Below the pieces are notes generated by a model that was not told the origin of the DNA, ran no database searches, and worked only from the letters and a program-made list of their open reading frames with translations. Below are positions 9,388 through 16,765 of a stretch of 36,897 nucleotides of DNA, one piece after another. This DNA is from Ruminococcus sp. (GTDB lineage: Bacteria; Bacillota; Clostridia; Oscillospirales; Ruminococcaceae): contig JAFYGE010000045.1 in assembly GCA_017543335.1 (NCBI GenBank), positions 1 to 36,897 of the forward strand, written 5' to 3'. Numbering within the stretch: position 1 is the first letter of the stretch; the number at the start of each line of letters is the position of its first letter. Made by a program: the position numbers and the translations under genes.

Positions 9388-9792
9388 TTATGCAAGCTGT
9401 GCAGCAAGCTCTTTGAGTTTTGCAAGGTCATCGTCTGAAGGAGCTTCGTTAACGATAAATCCTTCGTCACCTATAAGGTCTGCACCGGCTGCCTTTGTAC
9501 GGTCATACCAGTTTCTCATCCACTCGCCGTCTCCCCAGCCATATGAACCGAAAAGAAGAACTTTCTTTCCGCTGAGTGAACCTTCGATACCTGTGAAAAA
9601 TGGCTCGAATGTATCTTCTTCAAGCACCTCTGCACCCATTGCAGGGCAGCCAAAAGCGAATGCGTCATAGTCGGCAGCGTTGCCGCTGAAGTCTGATACC
9701 TCAAAAAGCTCTGCATTTGCACCTTCAGCTACTGCTTTTGCCATAGCCTCAGTATTGCCTGTGCCGCTCCAAAAAATTACTGCTGTTTTCAT
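9388..9792 (-). CDS. Short-chain flavodoxin
   Basis: This is a 134-residue cytosolic FMN electron carrier. The phosphate-binding loop SGTGNTE lies at 9-15. The isoalloxazine-binding regions are FGCPAMGAEVLEEDTFEPF near 47-65 and GSYGWGDGEWM near 82-92. The length fits short-chain flavodoxins. AGGAGG stands before the ATG. It is the first gene of a three-gene operon, and its TAA is part of the next gene's ribosome site. In many bacteria flavodoxin replaces ferredoxin when iron is short, and the palindrome upstream (9914-9939) fits such control. It could also feed electrons to the reductase encoded two genes downstream. Confidence 0.95.
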   Translation of the reverse strand: MKTAVIFWSGTGNTEAMAKAVAEGANAELFEVSDFSGNAADYDAFAFGCPAMGAEVLEEDTFEPFFTGIEGSLSGKKVLLFGSYGWGDGEWMRNWYDRTKAAGADLIGDEGFIVNEAPSDDDLAKLKELAAQLA

Positions 9793-9913
9793 GAGTATTC
9801 CTCCTATTTTAGTCTTTATATAAGACTATTATTTGATCTATCGAACAGGATATTCCTGCAGCGATCATGTTTAATGCCGAACGTCAGATTCCGGCGACTG
9901 TTATATGTATTTT

Positions 9914-9939
9914 ATATAGTTAGATATAGCTAACTATAT
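9914..9939. promoter_or_regulatory. Perfect 10-bp palindrome upstream of flavodoxin
   Basis: ATATAGTTAG (9914-9923), ATATAG, CTAACTATAT (9930-9939). The core is GTTAG-N6-CTAAC, as in front of the methyltransferase and enolase genes. It lies about 120 bases before the flavodoxin ATG. A second dyad, TAGTCTT-N5-AAGACTA (9810-9828), lies next to the ribosome site. No strong -35/-10 pair was recognised here, though A/T-rich -10-like sequence overlaps the palindrome. Confidence 0.6.
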
Positions 9940-9943
9940 GATC

Positions 9944-9977
9944 TAAGTAAGAGCCTCATGGTTAAGGCTCTTACTTA
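9944..9977 (-). terminator. Hairpin at the end of the feoB unit
   Basis: TAAGTAAGAGCC and GGCTCTTACTTA form a perfect 12-bp stem with a 10-base loop, 44 bases after the small FeoB-partner gene. No long T-run follows on the minus strand, so it is a probable but imperfect terminator separating feoB from the flavodoxin promoter. Confidence 0.55.
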
Positions 9978-10021
9978 TGCTCTGTCTCCATAAAATTACG
10001 TTGTAAATTCTGCTTCTTAGA

Positions 10022-10165
10022 TTATTTATGGCATTTTCCGTGCATAGCACAGTTCTGACAACCGTGCGAGCATCCGCCCTTTCCAGAGCGTTTATCTTTT
10101 ATCATAGTATGAATTACAAGTCCCACTGTAAGCAGTAAAACTAAAAGTACCAAGAAAGTGCCCAT
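10022..10165 (-). CDS. FeoB-associated Cys-rich membrane protein
   Basis: I found this 47-residue gene by reading the gap after feoB. It has a single hydrophobic helix (about residues 4-20), a basic stretch (KDKRSGKGG), then a tail with GCSHGCQNCAMHGKC, giving four Cys and three His. This matches the small Cys-rich partners encoded next to feoB in Firmicutes (the FeoB_associated family), thought to help Fe(II) transport at the membrane. AGGAGG lies at the right distance before the ATG, and feoB ends 15 bases upstream, so the genes are co-transcribed. The Cys/His tail could bind iron, an inference. Confidence 0.9.
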   Translation of the reverse strand: MGTFLVLLVLLLTVGLVIHTMIKDKRSGKGGCSHGCQNCAMHGKCHK

Positions 10166-10180
10166 AATAATTCCTCCTGT

Positions 10181-12664
10181 TTAGGAACGAGATTTGCTTA
10201 CTTTAACATTTTTATCAAGCTTTGTAGCTTCCTTATAAGGTCTTACAAGGAGATAAACAATAAGTGCGATTATTGCAATTGCAAAGATAAGACCAACAAT
10301 GTGTACATTTCCTGTGAACATACAACCGAGCTGATAGATTATAAGTGATACAGCATATGCAAATCCGCACTGATATCCGATAGCGAATAATGTCCACTTA
10401 GGATTGTTCATCTCACGTCTGATAGCACCGATAGCAGCAAAGCAAGGTGCACAAAGCAGATTGAATGCAAGGAATGAGTAACCTGCAAGCTTTGTTAAGC
10501 CTTCAAAGTCGAGAACTCCGAATACTCCGACAACCTCTTCCTTAGCAACAAGACCCATAACTGTTGCAACTGTTGCAGCAGCATCGTCAAATCCAAGAGG
10601 TGCAAATAACCACTTGATAGCATCGCCAAAGTGACCGAGAATAGAATCTTCAAGTTCAAGATCAGCATACCAGCCAAATGAACCGTCTGACCAGCCAAGT
10701 GTTGAAGTTATCCAGATTACAATGGATGAAAGAAGGATTATAGTACCGGCTTTCTTAATGAATGACCAGCCACGCTCCCACATTGAACGAAGTACGTTGC
10801 TTACAGTTGGCATATGATATGCTGGAAGCTCCATTACGAATGGTGCAGGATCACCTGCGAACATTTTTGTCTTTTTAAGCATGATACCAGAGATTACTAT
10901 TGCTGCCATGCCGAGGAAGTATGCACTTGGACCTACCCACCATGCACCTCCGAAAAGTGCAACTGCGATCATAGAAATGATAGGGAGTTTAGCTCCGCAT
11001 GGGATGAAAGTAGTAGTCATGATAGTCATACGTCTGTCACGCTCATTTTCGATAGTACGTGAAGCCATGATACCAGGAACACCACAACCTGTACCGATAA
11101 GAATCGGAATGAAGGACTTACCTGAAAGACCAAATCTGCGGAAGATACGGTCCATGATGAATGCAACTCTTGCCATATAACCGCAAGCTTCAAGGAATGC
11201 AAGGAAGATAAAGAGTACGAGCATCTGTGGAACGAATCCAAGAACAGCTCCCACACCGCCGATAACACCGTCAACTATGAGGCTCTTGAGCCAATCAGCA
11301 CAGCCTATCTTGTCAAGACCTTCCTCAGCATAACCCGGAATACTGTTTACGAATCCCTTGTAATCAGCCATATCCGGTGCTGTGAATTCGCCCTCTTCAT
11401 CGAGACCTTCGCCAATAGCAGCGTCTATATCGTATACAGCTTCAGGATTAAGAGGAGTTTCCTCATCCTCATCGTCCTCAGCATATTCAGCTTTTTTGTA
11501 GAATTCATCTCTGTAGAATCCGTACTGCTCCTCAAAGTCTGCAAATTCGCCTGACTCGAAAGCATCTTTTATATCTTCTGCACCGTGAATGTCTTCATCT
11601 TCACAAGCTGCATCGATAACTTCTCCTACTTCATCAGTAAAGATATATTTATCTGCCCATTCTTTTGTATCGTCCTCATAATCTTTTTTCCCTGAGGATG
11701 AAACTATGAAACCGTCACCAAAAAGATTATCATTTGTCCAGTCGGTGAGAGTTCCTCCGAGAGTGGTTATAGACACATAATAAACGATTATCATTATCAG
11801 TGCGAAAATAGGAAGTCCGAGGAAACGGTTCGTTACAACTCTGTCTATCTTATCTGATGTATTCAGTTTACCTGCACTCTTCTTTTTATAACAGGACTTA
11901 ATAACGTCAGCTATGTAGATATAACGCTCGTTTGTTATGATACTCTCTGCATCATCGTCAAGCTCCTTTTCAGCAGCAGCTATATCTTCCTCGATATGCT
12001 TTTTGACATTCTCAGAGATATTAAGTTTCTCCATGACCTTATCGTCACGCTCAAAAACTTTTAATGCGTACCAACGCTGCTGCTCCTCAGGCATATCGTG
12101 AACTATTGCTTCTTCAATGTGAGCAAGTGCGTGTTCAACAGGTCCTGAGAAAGTATGCATCGGAACTGTCTTGTCGCTCTTAGCGGCATTTATAGCAGCT
12201 TCAGCAGCTTCCTGAACTCCGGTACCTTTAAGAGCTGATATCTCAACAACTTTACATCCAAGCTGTTTTGAAAGTCCTTCAATATTTATCTTGTCGCCGT
12301 TCTTTTTAACGACGTCCATCATATTTACAGCTATTACGACCGGAATACCAAGTTCAGTCAGCTGTGTTGTAAGGTAGAGGTTACGTTCAAGGTTCGTACC
12401 GTCAATGATGTTGAGGATAGCATCCGGACGCTCACCTATGAGATAATTTCTTGCAACTACTTCCTCCAGAGTATATGGAGAAAGTGAATAAATTCCCGGC
12501 AGGTCAGTGATAGTAACATCGCTGTGCTTTTTCAGTTTACCTTCCTTTTTCTCAACTGTAACACCCGGCCAGTTTCCGACAAACTGATTTGAGCCTGTCA
12601 GAGCATTGAAGAGGGTTGTTTTGCCGCAGTTCGGGTTTCCCGCAAGGGCAATACGTATATCCAT
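10181..12664 (-). CDS. feoB: Ferrous iron transport protein FeoB
   Basis: This is an 827-residue Fe(II) importer of the inner membrane. The N-terminal G domain shows G1 GNPNCGKT (9-16), switch I NWPGVT (31-36), G3 DLPG (54-57), G4 NMMD (114-117) and G5 SALK (143-146). A helical GDI-like region reaches about 260. Two Gate repeats form the membrane part, with conserved Cys in GTGCGVPG and FIPCGAKLP. The odd feature is an insertion of about 140 residues (318-456) between the first two membrane helices, with about 45 Asp/Glu, predicted outside the membrane; E. coli FeoB is much shorter there. The ribosome site is AAGGAAG. The gene follows two feoA genes but has its own operator-like site. It is the iron entry route for the redox island around it. 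Confidence 0.97.
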   Translation of the reverse strand: MDIRIALAGNPNCGKTTLFNALTGSNQFVGNWPGVTVEKKEGKLKKHSDVTITDLPGIYSLSPYTLEEVVARNYLIGERPDAILNIIDGTNLERNLYLTTQLTELGIPVVIAVNMMDVVKKNGDKINIEGLSKQLGCKVVEISALKGTGVQEAAEAAINAAKSDKTVPMHTFSGPVEHALAHIEEAIVHDMPEEQQRWYALKVFERDDKVMEKLNISENVKKHIEEDIAAAEKELDDDAESIITNERYIYIADVIKSCYKKKSAGKLNTSDKIDRVVTNRFLGLPIFALIMIIVYYVSITTLGGTLTDWTNDNLFGDGFIVSSSGKKDYEDDTKEWADKYIFTDEVGEVIDAACEDEDIHGAEDIKDAFESGEFADFEEQYGFYRDEFYKKAEYAEDDEDEETPLNPEAVYDIDAAIGEGLDEEGEFTAPDMADYKGFVNSIPGYAEEGLDKIGCADWLKSLIVDGVIGGVGAVLGFVPQMLVLFIFLAFLEACGYMARVAFIMDRIFRRFGLSGKSFIPILIGTGCGVPGIMASRTIENERDRRMTIMTTTFIPCGAKLPIISMIAVALFGGAWWVGPSAYFLGMAAIVISGIMLKKTKMFAGDPAPFVMELPAYHMPTVSNVLRSMWERGWSFIKKAGTIILLSSIVIWITSTLGWSDGSFGWYADLELEDSILGHFGDAIKWLFAPLGFDDAAATVATVMGLVAKEEVVGVFGVLDFEGLTKLAGYSFLAFNLLCAPCFAAIGAIRREMNNPKWTLFAIGYQCGFAYAVSLIIYQLGCMFTGNVHIVGLIFAIAIIALIVYLLVRPYKEATKLDKNVKVSKSRS

Positions 12665-12689
12665 TATATATTCTTCCTTCCTGATATTT

Positions 12690-12705
12690 GATAGATTAAG
12701 CTAAC
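12690..12705. promoter_or_regulatory. Operator-like site before feoB
   Basis: GATAG-N6-CTAAC, one base from the palindrome seen at eno, the methyltransferase and flavodoxin. It overlaps a local dyad, ATTAAG-CTAA-CTTAAT. On the minus strand a TATTAT box stands six bases before it, the same geometry as at eno, but no good -35 box was found. Confidence 0.45.
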
Positions 12706-12714
12706 TTAATGATA

Positions 12715-12738
12715 ATAAAAAAGAGGAATTCTCCTCTT
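12715..12738 (-). terminator. Terminator or attenuator between feoA and feoB
   Basis: AAGAGGA (12721-12727) and TCCTCTT (12732-12738) pair around ATTC. Six T residues then follow on the minus strand. The feoA stop codon lies inside the stem, so ribosomes finishing feoA could disturb the hairpin. It may limit read-through into feoB. Confidence 0.6.
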
Positions 12739-12961
12739 ATTCGCTGACTTCAAGCATTTCTGCGTCAGCCTTGCGGATAGATAACTCATATCCACGAACA
12801 GTTACTTCTATCGGATCTCCAAGCGGTGCGACCTTGCGAACGGTCACATCAGTTCCCTTTGTGATGCCCATATCCATTATTCTGCGTCTGACTGCTCCCT
12901 CACCATGTACCTTGACTATCTTTACTGTTTTGCCGATAGCTGTTTCTCTCAAAGTTTTCAT
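12737..12961 (-). CDS. feoA: FeoA-domain protein, second copy
   Basis: This 74-residue SH3-like FeoA protein is a cytosolic partner of FeoB. MKTLRETAIGKTVKIVKVHG is followed by RRRIMDMGITKGTDV, PLGDPIEVTVRGYELSIRKADAEML. This is the full family pattern, including the (R)xxMDMGIxxGT turn and the closing Leu-Arg-Lys strand. The ATG at 12961 has GGAG four bases away with GAGG further upstream; a TTG 15 bases earlier is less likely. It begins 11 bases after the first FeoA gene, so both share one transcript. A hairpin over its stop codon separates it from feoB. Confidence 0.93.
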   Translation of the reverse strand: MKTLRETAIGKTVKIVKVHGEGAVRRRIMDMGITKGTDVTVRKVAPLGDPIEVTVRGYELSIRKADAEMLEVSE

Positions 12962-12972
12962 TTTACTCCACC

Positions 12973-13185
12973 TCAAATCATAATTTTTCTTGCAAGTTCT
13001 TCGCTGATCGCTACTCTCGACTCCTTGACCTTTACGATCACATTGTCACCAAGTCGTGAAACCAGACTTATACAGCCGCCAACGTGAAACCCAAGATCCT
13101 CCAGATGCTTTTTCACCTCTGGATTTCCGCCTATCTTACGAATAACAAGTTCCTTTTCCTGTTCAGCCATACTGAGCGGCATCAT
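12973..13185 (-). CDS. feoA: FeoA-domain protein, first copy
   Basis: The protein has 70 residues and is a divergent FeoA-type SH3-like domain: KELVIRKIGGNPEVKKHLED, LGFHVGGCISLVSRLGDN, VIVKVKESRVAISEELARKI. It has the same fold signature as the second copy but a different N-terminus and little shared sequence. The two may be partners with separate jobs, for example FeoA and FeoC-like roles, which cannot be decided here. ATG-ATG starts the gene after an AGGGTGAG ribosome site. It is first in the unit and stands behind the clearest promoter of the island. Confidence 0.88.
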   Translation of the reverse strand: MMPLSMAEQEKELVIRKIGGNPEVKKHLEDLGFHVGGCISLVSRLGDNVIVKVKESRVAISEELARKIMI

Positions 13186-13229
13186 TTTCTCACCCTTCCA
13201 CCTATTATAATTGAAAGTGCAATCACATA

Positions 13230-13245
13230 GGTTAGCACTCTAAAA
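13230..13245. promoter_or_regulatory. Operator-like dyad at the feoA start point
   Basis: GGTTAG-CACT-CTAAAA is related to the GTTAG/CTAAC palindrome but has a 4-base centre. It lies seven bases downstream of the -10 box (13253-13258) on the minus strand, over the expected start point. Confidence 0.4.
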
Positions 13246-13252
13246 CATTATT

Positions 13253-13281
13253 ATAATAGCACTCCTGATATTTTTTGTCAA
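13253..13281 (-). promoter_or_regulatory. Promoter of the feoA genes
   Basis: On the minus strand TTGACA (13276-13281) and TATTAT (13253-13258) are separated by 17 bp. Transcription would start near 13246, about 60 bases before the first feoA ATG, inside the operator-like dyad. Confidence 0.75.
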
Positions 13282-13316
13282 TCATATCATAGAAAGTTTG
13301 TATACGATAACAAAAT

Positions 13317-13332
13317 ATTAGATTTTCCTAAC
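13317..13332. promoter_or_regulatory. Upstream operator-like site of feoA
   Basis: ATTAG-N6-CTAAC, one base off the common palindrome, 36 bp upstream of the feoA -35 box. Together with the dyad at 13230 it brackets the promoter, as a looping or activating pair might. Confidence 0.45.
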
Positions 13333-13354
13333 AAAACTAATATATAATAGTGCC

Positions 13355-13398
13355 AAAATAAAAAATGCGACACCGCAGCATTATGCGGTATCGCATTT
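13355..13398 (-). terminator. Terminator of the acetyltransferase gene
   Basis: AAATGCGACACCGCA (13363-13377) and TGCGGTATCGCATTT (13384-13398) form a 15-bp stem with one mismatch. On the minus strand it runs into TTTTTTATTTT. A second small hairpin, GGGAGC-N9-GCTCCC (13405-13425), precedes it. It insulates feoA from the gene behind. Confidence 0.88.
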
Positions 13399-13432
13399 CT
13401 CTAAGGGAGCATTATATCAGCTCCCCTGTTTA

Positions 13433-14062
13433 TTATTCAAACAATTGACCGGGTAATTTTAGTTTTTCTTTGTGAGAGAAGTTCTTATCGAACTCCTCAA
13501 CGTCAGCATCATCGACGTAGTAACCATCCGGAGTAAGATACACACCTGTAACATCACTTAGATAGTCAGGTATCAGCTCCTTGCAAAGAAAGAACGACTG
13601 ATCCGCATCCTCAGGCATATCGTGATATCTTATACCAAACTTTCGGGCATAGTCAAATCCGCTTTTACCGTAGAAATCTATATTACCCTCGAAAAGAACA
13701 GCTCCAAAATCAAGCTTTGCAGCTTCTTCTATAGAGTAGTCCAGCAAAATTTTTCCGAGTCCCATTCGCTGTAACTCAGGCAAAATACCTATTGGACCCA
13801 TTGTAAGTACCGGTACTTCCCGACCGTCATCAGCATTGATAATGGTTTTCATGAACATATTCTGACCGATGATCCGACCGTCCATTTCCATTACAAAATC
13901 AAGTTCTCTGACGAAAGCCGGATCGTCACGAAGCATATGCAGCACATAATGCTCACTGCACCCCGGACGATATACATTCCAGAACGCTTCTCTTACGAGA
14001 TCTTCAACATCTCTATAGTCTTCCTTTTTTTCAAATCTAATTATGTAATCATTTTTATTCAT
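13433..14062 (-). CDS. GNAT-family N-acetyltransferase (YhbS-like)
   Basis: The 209-residue cytosolic enzyme is predicted to move an acetyl group from acetyl-CoA to an amine. The acetyl-CoA loop is QRMGLGK (98-104), following the strand TMGPIGILPEL. FYGKSGFDYARKFGI further on is the usual GNAT beta6-beta7 region. An acidic 60-residue tail lies beyond the core. The substrate is unknown. AGGAGG stands before the ATG and a strong terminator follows. It lies 123 bases downstream of glgA on the same strand, with a hairpin (14106-14137) between, so read-through from the glycogen operon is possible. Confidence 0.88.
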   Translation of the reverse strand: MNKNDYIIRFEKKEDYRDVEDLVREAFWNVYRPGCSEHYVLHMLRDDPAFVRELDFVMEMDGRIIGQNMFMKTIINADDGREVPVLTMGPIGILPELQRMGLGKILLDYSIEEAAKLDFGAVLFEGNIDFYGKSGFDYARKFGIRYHDMPEDADQSFFLCKELIPDYLSDVTGVYLTPDGYYVDDADVEEFDKNFSHKEKLKLPGQLFE

Positions 14063-14105
14063 TGTTTAACCTCCTGAAAATTGTTGACTTCAATTGCTTT
14101 TCAAG

Positions 14106-14137
14106 CGGGAGGTTTACAGATCGCAGCAAACCTCCCG
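14106..14137 (-). other. Hairpin between glgA and the acetyltransferase gene
   Basis: CGGGAGGTTT and AAACCTCCCG form a perfect 10-bp stem with a 12-base loop. There is no T-tract on the minus strand. It could end or protect the glg mRNA, or be a leader structure of the next gene. Confidence 0.4.
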
Positions 14138-14185
14138 GTCAGCCTACAATCTCCAGTTTACCGTAATTATTCAAACAGCACTCTC

Positions 14186-15610
14186 CTAAATTTTATCATT
14201 TAACAATTCTTCATATACTTCAATATACAGGTCAGCAGAAGCTTCCCAGCTGAAGTCGCATGACATTGCTCTCTTTACAAGAGCGTTCCATTTTTTCTTA
14301 TCGTTATAATCACTTACCGCACGTTTGACTGCATCAAGCATATCATTAGCATTGATAGTTTTGAACGTGAATCCATTTCCGTCGATACCGCCGTTATCAC
14401 GTACAGAATCACGGAGTCCGCCGGTCTCTCTTACTATCGGAGCAGTTCCGTATCTCATAGCTATCATCTGAGCCAGACCGCAAGGCTCGCTCATAGACGG
14501 CATCAGGAACATATCAACTCCGGCATAAATACGGTGTGATAATTCCGGAATAAAGCCAAGTGTTACGGATACTCTGTCAGGGTATCTTGCTGCCATTTCA
14601 CGGAAAAAGTCCTCATAGATCTTCTCACCGCTTCCAAGAACAGCAAACTTTATTCCCATATTGACCATTTCTTCAAACACACAGCGTATCAGGTCGATAC
14701 CCTTATGCTTCACGAATCTTGTAACGATACCTATGACCGGTTCATCTCCCGGAGCAAGTCCGAGCTCTTCAAGCATAGCTTTTTTACACTTAGCTTTGCC
14801 TGAAATACTCTTTGCACTGAAATGTGCGTCTATTTCCGGATCGTGCTCAGGGTCATAACGCTGAGTATCGATACCGTTCAGTATACCTTTCAATTTATAC
14901 TGCTTTGTAACAAGTATGCGGTCGAGTCCATGAGCATACCACGGGTCGAGAATCTCCCATGCGTAGCTCGGACTTACAGTCGTTATCTTGTCAGCAGTTT
15001 CAATTGCACCTTTAAGCATATTTACGTATCCGTCATAATCGAGCAGACTTGCATTATATGCAGGAATACCCATAAGTTCATTGAGAACTTCTTTTCCGTA
15101 TTTGCCCTGATACTCGATATTATGGATAGTAAACACAGTTTTTATCCCGTCATAACCCTGCTGATACTTATAATAAACGCTGTAATAAACAGGTATAAGA
15201 GCAGTCTGCCAGTCATTGCAGTTTATGATATCGGGAGTAAAATCGATGTACTTCAGCATTTCAAGAACAGCTCTGTCGAAGAATACGAATCTTTCGCAGT
15301 CATCATAAAAGCCGTACAGACCGTCTCTTGAAAAGTAGTACTCATTATCTATAAAATAGTATGTAATGCCGTCATATTCAGTTTTGAAGATACCACAGTA
15401 CTGTTTACGCCATGAAACGTCTACTGTGATATTCTTCACGAACTCCAACTCAGAGCTAAGCTCCGGCTTTATTGCCTTATAAAGCGGAATAACAACGCAG
15501 CATTCATGTCCTTTAGCCTTTATGGCTTTAGGGAGCGATCCAACCACGTCTGCAAGTCCGCCTGAAGCTGCAAAGGGTACAGCTTCACTGGAAGCAAACA
15601 AAATTTTCAT
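14186..15610 (-). CDS. glgA: Glycogen synthase (ADP-glucose, GT5)
   Basis: The 474-residue protein adds glucose from ADP-glucose to growing alpha-1,4-glucan. It is a GT-B fold enzyme with an N-terminal start, MKILFASSEAVPF, and a C-terminal nucleotide region, PSMSEPCGLAQMIAMRYGT then RETGGLRDSV. ITRFVKHKG-type and VLGSGEK motifs lie between. The N-terminal KxGG loop reads AASGGLADV: Ala15 stands where E. coli and B. subtilis have the Lys that contacts ADP-glucose. I believe related Clostridia share this, but have not checked. It is last of glgB-glgC-glgD-glgA, 16 bases after glgD, with an AGGTGAT-type ribosome site. Confidence 0.96.
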   Translation of the reverse strand: MKILFASSEAVPFAASGGLADVVGSLPKAIKAKGHECCVVIPLYKAIKPELSSELEFVKNITVDVSWRKQYCGIFKTEYDGITYYFIDNEYYFSRDGLYGFYDDCERFVFFDRAVLEMLKYIDFTPDIINCNDWQTALIPVYYSVYYKYQQGYDGIKTVFTIHNIEYQGKYGKEVLNELMGIPAYNASLLDYDGYVNMLKGAIETADKITTVSPSYAWEILDPWYAHGLDRILVTKQYKLKGILNGIDTQRYDPEHDPEIDAHFSAKSISGKAKCKKAMLEELGLAPGDEPVIGIVTRFVKHKGIDLIRCVFEEMVNMGIKFAVLGSGEKIYEDFFREMAARYPDRVSVTLGFIPELSHRIYAGVDMFLMPSMSEPCGLAQMIAMRYGTAPIVRETGGLRDSVRDNGGIDGNGFTFKTINANDMLDAVKRAVSDYNDKKKWNALVKRAMSCDFSWEASADLYIEVYEELLNDKI

Positions 15611-15626
15611 ACAGGATCACCTACCG

Positions 15627-16748
15627 TCAAATTCTACCGTCTTTTCCTATATATAGTGGATATGTCTCTGAACCTGTCAGGACTTTTTCATCACTTATCT
15701 GAACATTTTTATCTGTTATTACTGATGAGATACTGCAATTCTTACCTACCTTTGTTCCTTGCAGCAATACAGCATTTTTAATCACTGTACCTTTTCCAAC
15801 TCTTACGCCTCTGAACAGAATTGAATTCTCAACTGTTCCCTCAACTATACAGCCGTCAGCGATAAGAGAATTCTTTATATTTGATTCAAGTCCGTATTTA
15901 ACAGGACCATTATCTCCTATTTTAGTGTATACAGGCATATTCTTCTTGAAGAGAGCGTTTCTCTTTTCTGTATCAAGAAGAAGCTGATTTGCAAGATAGT
16001 AATTCTGAACACTGTCTATTCTTGTGAAGAACTCCTTGTGCTCATATCCCATGATATTGTACTCATCTTTTTTGCCCTGAAGGATAGTCCTTGTAAAGCT
16101 GGACTGATTTCTGCTTGCTGCATCAAAAACTATCTTTTTGAGGAAATCCTTGCTGATTATGAACATTTCGAGCCAGATATTGCACTCGCCTGTTATCTGC
16201 GGATCGACAAGAACGTCCTTCAGACGGTTATCAGCATCAAATTCAAGTATAGTCGAGCAGCTGTTCTTTTCACTGTCATGGATACCCTTGCTGTATATCA
16301 ATGTGATATCAGCTCCGGAGCTCATGTGCTGTTTAAGTACAGGATTAAAATCGATAGTAGTTATAACATCGCAGTTTGCCATTATAACGTACTTTGCGTT
16401 TGAATGCTCAACGAAGCTCCAAACGTTATTAAGAGCATCAAGTCTGCCCTTGTATATACCTCCTGTCTGACTGTATGGCGGGAGCAGATGAAGTCCGCCT
16501 TTTTTACGTGAAAGATCCCAGTCACGGCCTGAACCGAGGTGGTCAAGAAGTGAACCGTAGTTCGACTTTGTAATTACTCCGACCTCTGAAACACTTGAAT
16601 TGACCATATTTGAAAGTGGGAAATCTATAAGGCGATAACGTCCGCCAAAAGGTATCGAACCCATTGTACGCTGTTTTGTAAGCTCGCTGACATAAGAATC
16701 ATGCATACTTGCGAAAATAAGACCTAAAACATTATAATTTACACTCAT
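15627..16748 (-). CDS. glgD: GlgD, regulatory-type ADP-glucose pyrophosphorylase homologue
   Basis: The 373-residue protein is a GlgC paralogue known in Firmicutes to pair with GlgC. The nucleotide loop is degenerate: FASMHDSYVSELTKQR replaces the [16 protein letters not shown] of GlgC, and ANCDVITTIDF replaces [25 protein letters not shown] and a left-handed beta-helix tail (NSLIADGCIVEGTVENSILF) are kept. It is therefore likely non-catalytic and regulatory. AGGAGG lies before the ATG, and the gene follows the glgC stop by 17 bases. With glgC broken (next entries) this subunit could be left without an intact partner. Confidence 0.95.
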   Translation of the reverse strand: MSVNYNVLGLIFASMHDSYVSELTKQRTMGSIPFGGRYRLIDFPLSNMVNSSVSEVGVITKSNYGSLLDHLGSGRDWDLSRKKGGLHLLPPYSQTGGIYKGRLDALNNVWSFVEHSNAKYVIMANCDVITTIDFNPVLKQHMSSGADITLIYSKGIHDSEKNSCSTILEFDADNRLKDVLVDPQITGECNIWLEMFIISKDFLKKIVFDAASRNQSSFTRTILQGKKDEYNIMGYEHKEFFTRIDSVQNYYLANQLLLDTEKRNALFKKNMPVYTKIGDNGPVKYGLESNIKNSLIADGCIVEGTVENSILFRGVRVGKGTVIKNAVLLQGTKVGKNCSISSVITDKNVQISDEKVLTGSETYPLYIGKDGRI

Positions 16749-16765
16749 ACTAATAACTCCTCCTG

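Noticed and set aside
9378-9470. Longer N-terminus for the Tp47-like protein
   Set aside because: The extension lies inside the flavodoxin gene and would bury the signal peptide; TAAGGAGG stands right before the ATG at 9377.
12962-12976. TTG start for the second feoA
   Set aside because: It would overlap its own ribosome site; the ATG at 12961 has proper spacing and matches the family.
14822-15331. Long open frames opposite glgA, mutS2 (29678-30208) and the FAD enzyme gene (25435-25920)
   Set aside because: They lie antisense within well-identified genes, lack ribosome sites, and have low-complexity translations typical of the reverse frame.
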